Shown here: in pieces, positions 57,702-64,000 of the stretch
Position numbering within the stretch: position 1 is the first letter of the stretch
Layout of the letters: the number at the start of each line of letters is the position of its first letter
Assembly (NCBI RefSeq): GCF_002865605.1
Contig: NZ_CP025583.1
Coordinates: 1,034,501-1,098,500 of the forward strand
Origin: Paracoccus jeotgali
GTDB taxonomy: Bacteria; Pseudomonadota; Alphaproteobacteria; Rhodobacterales; Rhodobacteraceae
Reading direction: 5' to 3'
DNA length: 64,000 nucleotides
The notes under the pieces: generated by a model
What the model was told of the DNA's origin: nothing
Databases searched by the model: none
The model's input: the letters and a program-made list of their open reading frames with translations, nothing else
Position numbers and translations under genes: made by a program

Positions 57702-58367
57702 ATGTTCGATTATGTCAACAAGCTGCAACTGGCGCTTGGCGACAAGGCGCGCCGCACTGGCCTGAAGGCCGGTGCGGGGGCCGCCCTGCTGGTCGGCGCC
57801 GGTTTTCTGGTCGCCGCCTTGTGGAGCTGGCTCGCCTGGAACCTCGAACTGGGTCCGGCGCTGGCCTCGCTGATCATCGCGGTGCTGTTCATGGTGATCG
57901 GCGGCATCATCTGGATGATGGCCAAGGCGCAGCATCACCCCATGCCCACCACCGACGAGCTGAAGCACGAGGTCGAGGCGCGGCTGGCGCTGGCAACCGA
58001 CGCGGCGCTCGACAAGGCGAAGTTCAAGGCCGAAGAGGCCATGGACAGCGCTCAGGCGCGGGTGGTGTCGCTATATGATCAGGCGACAGGCAAGGTGCGC
58101 CGGGTCGTGAACCGGACCGAGGACAAGGCCCGCGATCTCGCCTCGGACGCCGAACAGATGGCCGGAACGGCGGCGCGCAAGGTCGGGCTGACCGACGACA
58201 ATATCGACGCCATGCGCGATACGGTCGACCGGGCGGTCCATTCCCGCGCGGCGCCGGGGATCGGTGTGGCCGGGGCCTTCGCCATCGGCATCGCCATAGC
58301 CTCGGCGCTGAAAGGCCGGTCGGACGATGACGAGTATGACGATTTCGACGATTATGACTACGTCTGA
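57702..58367 (+). CDS. Holin-X-like membrane protein
   Basis: A 221-residue protein with two adjacent N-terminal membrane helices (AALLVGAGFLVAALWSWLAW, LIIAVLFMVIGGIIWMMA), a helical charged domain, a third helix (GVAGAFAIGIAIASAL) and an acidic tail (DDDEYDDFDDYDYV). Resembles the phage-holin (actinobacterial holin-X) family that is common beside DUF883 genes, thought to be envelope-stress proteins rather than true holins. Confidence 0.75.
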   Translation: MFDYVNKLQLALGDKARRTGLKAGAGAALLVGAGFLVAALWSWLAWNLELGPALASLIIAVLFMVIGGIIWMMAKAQHHPMPTTDELKHEVEARLALATDAALDKAKFKAEEAMDSAQARVVSLYDQATGKVRRVVNRTEDKARDLASDAEQMAGTAARKVGLTDDNIDAMRDTVDRAVHSRAAPGIGVAGAFAIGIAIASALKGRSDDDEYDDFDDYDYV

Positions 58368-58385
58368 CACTGCCGCGAGAACCTG

Positions 58386-58414
58386 AAAGGCCCGCTGTCA
58401 CCGGCGGGCCTTTT
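58386..58414 (+). terminator. Rho-independent terminator
   Basis: AAAGGCCCGC and GCGGGCCTTTT enclose a short loop, closing the DUF883-holin operon. It is bidirectional and may also serve the convergent TRAP operon. Confidence 0.85.
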
Positions 58415-58419
58415 GCGTA

Positions 58420-58779
58420 TCAGGGCGGGCAGGGGCGCAGGCGGATGGGCACGCCCGGTTCGGCCCCGATCTCGGCGCAGCGCTCGCCGCTGCACAGCGT
58501 CCAGCCCGACAGCGTCGCGCCCGAGGCTGCCAGCAGCAATTCCGGCTGCGGCGGCAGGTCGGGTTGCCAGACCCACCAGCCATCCTCGCGCCGCGCATCC
58601 GGCCCCGGCTCCATCCCCGCGCCCGATCCCTTGACCGCGGCGCGAGTCAGGGTCAGCCCGTCGGAATTGACCGACCACTCCTCTCGCCACTCGATCCGTT
58701 CGACCGAATGGGTCCAGTGCAGGGAAAAGCTGCCGCCGGACAGCGCGATCATCGCCGCACCGGCCAGCAGGCAGCTCAT
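58420..58779 (-). CDS. DUF1850 domain protein
   Basis: A 119-residue exported protein (MSCLLAGAAMIALSGGSFSL) with the family segments WTHSVERIEWREEW and GAGMEP. DUF1850 proteins are found almost only with TAXI-TRAP transporters. It is translationally coupled to the permease by a four-base overlap. Confidence 0.85.
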   Translation of the reverse strand: MSCLLAGAAMIALSGGSFSLHWTHSVERIEWREEWSVNSDGLTLTRAAVKGSGAGMEPGPDARREDGWWVWQPDLPPQPELLLAASGATLSGWTLCSGERCAEIGAEPGVPIRLRPCPP

Positions 58780-60878
58780 GCCTGCGCGGCCAGCTTGCGC
58801 CCGCGCCACCAGATCAGCGCGGCGAACAGCGCGGTCAGCGCGAAACCGATCTGGTCGGTCATCGGCAGGGCCGCGATCAGCGTCAGCGCCCCGGCGATGG
58901 CCAGCAGCCTTTCCGGCACCGACAGGCGATGGCCCAGCCAGCCCACGACCGCAGCCCCCCACAGCCCGATCGACAATCCGCATTTCAGCACGATATAGGC
59001 CACCGCCAGCGGAAGCCCGATCGAATCGGCCAGCGCCCCGCCCGGCTGCAGCATCAGCGCCGGGGTATAGACCGCCATATAGGGAATCACGAAACCGGCC
59101 GCAGCGACCTTGATCGCCTCGAGGCTGATGCGGAAGCCCGATTCCCGCGCGATGGGGGCGGCGGCAAAGCAGGCCAGCGCCACCGGCGGCGTCAGATCGG
59201 CGAGGATGCCGAAATAGAACACGAACATGTGGCTGACGATCAGCGGCACGCCAAGCGCCAGCAGCGCGGGCGCGGCAATCGACGAGGTGATGATATAGTT
59301 CGGGATCGTGGGAATCCCCATGCCCAGCACGATGCAGGTCAGCATGGTCAGGATCAGCGACAGCAGCAGCGAGCTTTCGCCCACATTGACGATGAAGATG
59401 CCGAAGGTATTGGCCGCGCCGGTCAGGGTCATGGTGCCGATGATCACGCCCACCAGCGCACAGGCGACGCCCACCGGCAGCGCCGTCTTGGCCCCGTCGG
59501 CAAGGCTTTCGATCACCTGCCAGATGGTTGCGCGCCCGCCATTGCCGAACAGGCTGACGGCCAGCAGGGCGCCTACGATCAGCCACAGCGCGACCTCTTG
59601 CCGGTTGCTGAGCAGATAGGCGACCATCAGCCCGATGCCGACCCAGAAGATCGTCCGCAGCACGGTCGAGGGGAAGCCCAGCATCAGCGACGCGCCGAGG
59701 ATCAGCATGATCGTCAGCGCCAGGCCGACCGCGCCCGCAAACAGCGGCGTGAAGCCGGAAAACAGCAGATAGACCAGCACCGCCAGCGGCAGGATCAGAT
59801 ACCACCCCTCGCGCAGCGCCCGCCGGGCCGAGGGCAGATCCTCGCGCGCCATGCCGCGCAGGCTGCGGCGCCCGGCCTCGAGATGGACCATCCAGAAGGC
59901 CGAGGCGAAATAGAGGATCGCCGGCACGATGGCGGCGCGCACCACCTCGACATAGGCGATGCCCAGCGTCTCGGCCATGATGAAGGCGACCGCGCCCATG
60001 ACCGGCGGCATGATCTGCCCGCCCATGCTGGCCGTCGCCTCGACCCCCCCGGCGAAGGCGGGGCGATAGCCAAAGCTTTTCATCAGCGGAATGGTGAACT
60101 GCCCGGTGGTGACGACATTCGCCACGCCCGAGCCGGAAATCGTCCCCATCAGTCCGGAACTGACGACCGAGACCTTGGCCGCGCCGCCCATCTTGTGCCC
60201 GACAAGCCCCAGCGAGACGTCGGTGAACAGCTTGATCATCCCGGCTTTTTCCAGAAACGAGCCGAACAGGATGAACAGGAAGATATAGGTCGCGCTGACG
60301 TAAAGCGGCGTGCCATAGATGCCTTCGGTGCCGAAGGACATCTGCTCGATCACCTGATCCAGTCCATAGCCGCGGGTCTGCAATGCGCCGGGGAAATACT
60401 GTCCGAACAGCGCATAGATCAGGAAAAACCCGGCGACGATGGGCAGGGCCGGGCCCATCACCACCCAGGCGGCGGCAAAGACTGCGACAAGGGTGACGAT
60501 GCCGACCACGATGTCGATATTGTTGATGCCCCCCGCTCGCAGCATCAGCGGCACATATTCCACCCATTGATAACCCGCGATGGCCACGCCCGTCAGCCCC
60601 ATCACCCAGGCCACCACCTGCAGGGGCCGCGCCTTGCCATGCAGCAGCGTCAGCAGCGGAAAGCCCAGCAGCAGCAGGAAGCCCAGGTGGATCGAGCGCT
60701 GGATCTGGCTGTTCAGGTTGACGATATGGGCCGAGATCGCGATCTGATACAGCGAGAACGCCACCGCGATCCAGAACAGCGCGCGCCCCTGCGGGCTGCG
60801 CGGAAAGCTCTCGGCCAGCGGGTCATGCAGACCCAGATCCGTGTCGGGCAGGGTGTGCGGGTGGGAGTCGATTGTCAT
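58776..60878 (-). CDS. TRAP transporter permease, fused 4TM/12TM
   Basis: About 700 residues with roughly 18 membrane helices; the small DctQ-like part is fused to the large DctM-like part, as usual in TAXI systems. ATG at 60878 has GAAGG upstream. Family segments include SGSGVANVVTTGQFTIPLMK and GGQIMPPVMGAVAFIMAE. It imports a small organic acid driven by an ion gradient; substrate unknown. Confidence 0.9.
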   Translation of the reverse strand: MTIDSHPHTLPDTDLGLHDPLAESFPRSPQGRALFWIAVAFSLYQIAISAHIVNLNSQIQRSIHLGFLLLLGFPLLTLLHGKARPLQVVAWVMGLTGVAIAGYQWVEYVPLMLRAGGINNIDIVVGIVTLVAVFAAAWVVMGPALPIVAGFFLIYALFGQYFPGALQTRGYGLDQVIEQMSFGTEGIYGTPLYVSATYIFLFILFGSFLEKAGMIKLFTDVSLGLVGHKMGGAAKVSVVSSGLMGTISGSGVANVVTTGQFTIPLMKSFGYRPAFAGGVEATASMGGQIMPPVMGAVAFIMAETLGIAYVEVVRAAIVPAILYFASAFWMVHLEAGRRSLRGMAREDLPSARRALREGWYLILPLAVLVYLLFSGFTPLFAGAVGLALTIMLILGASLMLGFPSTVLRTIFWVGIGLMVAYLLSNRQEVALWLIVGALLAVSLFGNGGRATIWQVIESLADGAKTALPVGVACALVGVIIGTMTLTGAANTFGIFIVNVGESSLLLSLILTMLTCIVLGMGIPTIPNYIITSSIAAPALLALGVPLIVSHMFVFYFGILADLTPPVALACFAAAPIARESGFRISLEAIKVAAAGFVIPYMAVYTPALMLQPGGALADSIGLPLAVAYIVLKCGLSIGLWGAAVVGWLGHRLSVPERLLAIAGALTLIAALPMTDQIGFALTALFAALIWWRGRKLAAQA

Positions 60879-60978
60879 GTGATGCCTTCGCAGACGCGCG
60901 CGCAGCCTGTCCGGCTGCAGCGAAAGGGCCAACGGGAAAAGCGTCGGCCGGGGCGCCGAAACGCCCCGGCCGGTGACG

Positions 60979-61935
60979 TCATTCGGCCTTTACGCCGACC
61001 TCGTCATAGTATTTCTGCGCGCCCGGATGGACCGGCACCGGCATCCCCTGCAGCGCCTTCTGCACATCAATGTCATTGGCGGCGGCATGGGCGGCCTTCA
61101 GCTCGTCCACATTCTCGAACAGCGATTTGGTCATGGTATAGGCCGTGTCCTCGCTGACCGCGTCCGAGCTGACCAGGAAGTTGATGACCGCGACGGTGGA
61201 CACCGCCTCGTCCTGCCCGCCATAGGTGCCGGCCGGAATCTCGCCCGCGACATAGGGCGCGCCCAGTTCGGTCGCGATTTCCTGCGGAATGGCGACCACG
61301 GTGATCGGGATCGAGGTGGACAGATCCTTCAGCGAGGCGACGCCCAGGCCCGCCGATTGCAGCGTCGCGTCAAGCTGGCGGTTCTTCATCAGCTCGACCG
61401 ATTCCGCGAAGGGCAGGTATTCGACCTTGCCCAGATCGTCATAGCTCATCCCGGCGGCTTCCAGGATCGCGCGGGCGTTCAGCTCGGTCCCCGATTTCGG
61501 CGCGCCGACCGAGACCGATTTCCCCTTGAGATCCTCGAGCGTCTTGATGCCGGATTCGGCGCTGGCGACGATCTGGATATAGTTCGGATAGATCGCGGCG
61601 ATCCCGCGCAGCTTGTCCAGCGGCTCGGCAAAGCCCGCATCGGCATCGCCCTCGACCGCCAGCTTGACGCTGTCGCCCAGCGAGAACCCGATCTCGCCCT
61701 TGCCCTGCTGCAGCAGGTTCAGGTTCTCGACCGAGGCCTTGGTCGACTGGACCTGCACCTTGGCGTCCGGCAGCGCCTCGGTATAGATTTTCGACAGCGC
61801 GACACCCATCGGATAGTAAACGCCCGAGGTGCCGCCGGTCAGCACGTTGATGAAATCGGCAGCCCCGGCGGCCAGCGGTGCCGCAGTCAGCGACAGCCCC
61901 AGCAGGGTCGCCGTCAGACGGTTGCGAATGGTCAT
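60979..61935 (-). CDS. TAXI family TRAP transporter binding protein
   Basis: A 318-residue periplasmic receptor from the ATG at 61935 with GGGAGGAA upstream. Signal peptide MTIRNRLTATLLGLSLTAAP is followed by FINVLTGGTSGVYYPMG and GKSVSVGAPKSGTE, TAXI-family hallmarks. It is first in the operon, ahead of the permease and DUF1850. Ligand unknown (TAXI members are linked to glutamate or other acids). Confidence 0.92.
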   Translation of the reverse strand: MTIRNRLTATLLGLSLTAAPLAAGAADFINVLTGGTSGVYYPMGVALSKIYTEALPDAKVQVQSTKASVENLNLLQQGKGEIGFSLGDSVKLAVEGDADAGFAEPLDKLRGIAAIYPNYIQIVASAESGIKTLEDLKGKSVSVGAPKSGTELNARAILEAAGMSYDDLGKVEYLPFAESVELMKNRQLDATLQSAGLGVASLKDLSTSIPITVVAIPQEIATELGAPYVAGEIPAGTYGGQDEAVSTVAVINFLVSSDAVSEDTAYTMTKSLFENVDELKAAHAAANDIDVQKALQGMPVPVHPGAQKYYDEVGVKAE

Positions 61936-62062
61936 GTAATTCCTCCCACGGTTCTTCTTGGATGCGCCAAGACTAGGGGTGTTTGGCCGCGGGGTCAAAA
62001 GGAAAGCCCCGCCGAGGGGGCCGGGCCGGATAGGCTGGACGAGCAGCGAAAACGCTGACAGA

Positions 62063-62425
62063 TCAGGCGTTTGCTTCGCGGATCTTCTCGGACGCTTCCT
62101 TGTTGTAGGCGATGCCGGCCTTGTCGAACAGCTGGTCCAGCTCGCCCGACAGCGTCATCTCGGTCACGATGTCGCAGCCGCCGATGAACTCACCTGCGAC
62201 ATAAAGCTGCGGGATCGTCGGCCAGTCCGAAAACTCCTTGATTCCTTGACGGATATTCTCATCCGACAGCACGTTCACGTCGCGGTATTCGACGCCCATA
62301 TAGTTCAGCACCCCGGCCACGCGGCTGGAGAAACCGCATTGCGGCATGTCCTTGGTGCCTTTCATGAACAGGACGACCTTGTTGTCGTCCAGGGTCTGCT
62401 GGATCTGCGCGCGGGCTTCGGTCAT
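62063..62425 (-). CDS. grxD: Monothiol glutaredoxin, Grx4 family
   Basis: A 120-residue monothiol glutaredoxin with the CGFS active site (MPQCGFSSR), [10 protein letters not shown] preceding it, and [20 protein letters not shown] binding glutathione. These carry 2Fe-2S clusters and pair with BolA proteins; a BolA-type gene is just upstream (10 bases). Confidence 0.95.
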   Translation of the reverse strand: MTEARAQIQQTLDDNKVVLFMKGTKDMPQCGFSSRVAGVLNYMGVEYRDVNVLSDENIRQGIKEFSDWPTIPQLYVAGEFIGGCDIVTEMTLSGELDQLFDKAGIAYNKEASEKIREANA

Positions 62426-62435
62426 GTGGCTGTCC

Positions 62436-62678
62436 TCAATCGGGGGCTTTGGTGGTCAGGGCGAGAGCGTGCAACTGGCCGGCAGGGCCGTCCATCTTGC
62501 CGTCGAGCGCGGCATAGACGGCGCGTTGCTGCTGAACGCGGTTCTGACCGCGAAAGGATTCGTCGATCACTTCGGCGGCAAAATGGTTTCCGTCGCCGGC
62601 GAGATCGGTGATGGTGATCTGCGCATCGGGAAAACGCGCGCGGATCAGCGCTTCGATGTCTTTGGCTTCCATGGCCAT
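62436..62678 (-). CDS. BolA family protein (IbaG-like)
   Basis: An 80-residue BolA from the ATG at 62678 (AAGGAA upstream). [25 protein letters not shown] and the H-x-x-x-x-x-x-K end ([11 protein letters not shown]) match the IbaG-type. Together with GrxD it forms a Fe-S cluster carrier complex. Confidence 0.92.
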   Translation of the reverse strand: MAMEAKDIEALIRARFPDAQITITDLAGDGNHFAAEVIDESFRGQNRVQQQRAVYAALDGKMDGPAGQLHALALTTKAPD

Positions 62679-62884
62679 GCTGCATTCCTTCACTTTCCAG
62701 AACATCTAGGCCACGCCCTGCTGCACTGCAAGGGGTGGGGCCGGGCCGGGGGTCGCGCAGCTTGGCAAAACAGCGCGCCTGACGGGGCGACGTGTCGCTG
62801 CTTCGGGTTCACGCACACGCCAGTTGCAGGACCGGGCTTCACTGCCTAGACTTGCCCGCAGCCAACCCCTGATCCGCAGCAGCC

Positions 62885-63214
62885 ATGCCCCGCCTGTTTC
62901 TCTCTCTGATCTTCGTCGCCGCGGTCATTCTGATCGGCGCCGTCCCGCGTGGGGTCATGGCGCATGGGACCGGGGACGTCATGCCCTGCCATCAGGCGAT
63001 GCAAGCGACCAGCACCGTCGATCACTGCGATGTGGAAACGGGCGCGCCGTCCGGCGCTTGCGGCGTGATCTGCATCGGATCGGTGGCGGATTGGCCGCAG
63101 CCTGCAATCTCCTTGCCGGTGCGGCTGCACCATGTGCTGCCGCGGCGTGCGGTCCCGCTGGTCCTGCGCGGGCGGCAGACCGACCCGGACGACCGTCCGC
63201 CGAAATCCATCTGA
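62885..63214 (+). CDS. Small exported Cys/His-rich protein
   Basis: A 109-residue protein with a hydrophobic signal segment (MPRLFLSLIFVAAVILIGAVP) and then MPCHQAM, DHCDVETG and CGVICIG, a set of Cys, His and Met residues suited to metal binding. It precedes a cytochrome c gene. Family not recognised; a copper-related role is only a guess. Confidence 0.6.
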   Translation: MPRLFLSLIFVAAVILIGAVPRGVMAHGTGDVMPCHQAMQATSTVDHCDVETGAPSGACGVICIGSVADWPQPAISLPVRLHHVLPRRAVPLVLRGRQTDPDDRPPKSI

Positions 63215-63493
63215 GCATCCGACCAGCCGGGCCTCGGCCCACCTAGCGATGTGCCCCTGACGGGGTGTGATGGATATCTGCGATGACATGTGACCTGACA
63301 CGACGCGGCCCTCGGCCCGCGTTTGCAGCGAGGCCCGCCGCGTATGAGCGGCCGCGTCGCGACCACATGCCGCAGCTTTCCTCACAGCCGATCCTGTCGA
63401 CCACATCCCCCTGAGACAGCCGCCATCTAAAGCGGTGGCGATCCTTCCCGGCGCGGCCGCCCCTAACGCCGCGCACCTTACGGAGCTTAAAGA

Positions 63494-63931
63494 ATGAACA
63501 AATACCTGATCGGCACCCTCGCCGTTGCCGCCGTTGCGGTCGCGGGCTGGTATGGCGCGCAATCGCTGACCGCCGACGACCCCACGCCCGGCCCCGTGGC
63601 CGAGGGCGCGCCGATGGTCGAGGTCGCCGTCCCGGCCCAGCTTTCGGCGCAGGCCAAGCAGGGCGAGGGCTATTTCAACGTCGCCTGCGCCTCGTGCCAC
63701 GGCGCCGATGCCGCCGGCCAGGACGGCATCGCCCCGCCGCTGGTGCACCGCATCTACGAGCCCTCGCATCACGGCGACATGGCCTTTGTCATGGCCGCCC
63801 GCGCCGGGGTTCAAGCGCATCACTGGCCGTTCGGAAACATGCCCCCGGTCGAGCAGAACCTGACCGATGGCGAGATCGGCGCGATCATCGCCTATGTCCG
63901 CGAGTTGCAGCGGGCCAACGGGATCTTCTGA
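63494..63931 (+). CDS. Cytochrome c family protein
   Basis: A 145-residue membrane-anchored class I cytochrome c: an N-terminal helix (LIGTLAVAAVAVAGWYGA), heme-binding CASCHG, an axial Met in FGNMPPV, and a helical C-terminus. It acts in the periplasm as an electron carrier. Coupled by TGATG to the next short frame; a gene starting at 63969 runs off the window. Confidence 0.9.
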   Translation: MNKYLIGTLAVAAVAVAGWYGAQSLTADDPTPGPVAEGAPMVEVAVPAQLSAQAKQGEGYFNVACASCHGADAAGQDGIAPPLVHRIYEPSHHGDMAFVMAARAGVQAHHWPFGNMPPVEQNLTDGEIGAIIAYVRELQRANGIF

Positions 63932-63968
63932 TGCCCGGTTATGCCGCCCCTGCGGATCGGGCGCGCGG

Positions 63969-64000
63969 ATGAGGCGCCTTGCGGTCCTTTTGGCCGTGGT
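63969..64000 (+). CDS. Start of an exported protein gene (3' partial)
   Basis: ATG at 63969 begins MRRLAVLLAVV, the start of a signal peptide; the window ends after about ten codons. It follows the cytochrome gene closely and may be in the same operon. Product cannot be assigned. Confidence 0.5.
   Translation, partial: MRRLAVLLAV

Noticed and set aside
58929..61157. 742-residue plus-strand open frame
   Set aside because: Antisense to the TRAP permease; composition rich in Arg, Gln and His with no motif.

Overview
The window is GC-rich DNA with the gene content of an alphaproteobacterium of the Rhodobacteraceae, most like Paracoccus. Supporting signs are the protein families present (DUF6324, MmcB, a citramalate synthase beside cysS, a RibB with a degenerate RibA domain) and a tRNA-His without an encoded G-1 and with A73, an alphaproteobacterial trait. 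These assignments come from reading motifs; no database search was run.

Layout. 1-4.9 kb: the end of a myo-inositol catabolic operon (iolD partial, iolC, iolB, a class II aldolase, iolG). 5.0-8.8 kb: a minus-strand operon of three amide-bond ligases (TupA-like ATP-grasp, ATP-grasp fused to an acylphosphatase, MurF-like ligase), the best candidate outside the island for an undescribed biosynthetic system. 9-14 kb: a small conserved protein, an SDR/aldehyde dehydrogenase pair, and a frameshifted RTX protein ending in a CFI-box-like domain. 14-15.4 kb: decayed IS256-type transposase.

15.67-30.32 kb is a mobile island inserted in the 3' end of tRNA-Ser(GCT). A 17-bp direct repeat marks both ends, and the original tRNA terminator is stranded beyond the far end. 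The island carries a P4-type integrase, an excisionase-like protein, a ColE1-type mob set (mbeC and mbeA, with mbeB and mbeD nested inside mbeA), a lone VirB6 with a small exported partner, a retron whose reverse transcriptase is fused to a Toprim-like domain with a candidate msr-msd RNA upstream, and a two-gene module ending in a PIN nuclease. An IS66 element with 8-bp target duplications splits an HTH gene, and an IS3 element with 4-bp duplications sits inside the IS66. The island looks like an integrative and mobilizable element carrying phage-defence cargo.

31-64 kb is mostly housekeeping: exported proteins, a VWA/Ig-like repeat protein with four 264-bp tandem repeats, a YeiH-type transporter with a LysR regulator, parE, pyrD, a secreted 5'-nucleotidase, ispG, glpX, a cysS-cimA-phytoene synthase-like operon, an isolated cheB, ribB-ribH-nusB, a DUF481 protein, mmcB, tRNA-His, stress-type membrane proteins, a TAXI-TRAP transporter, grxD with a bolA-type gene, and the start of a cytochrome c cluster.

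Three genes (the RTX gene, IS66 tnpC, IS3 orfB) are each broken by one missing base within or next to a short homopolymer. This may reflect sequencing error rather than decay.
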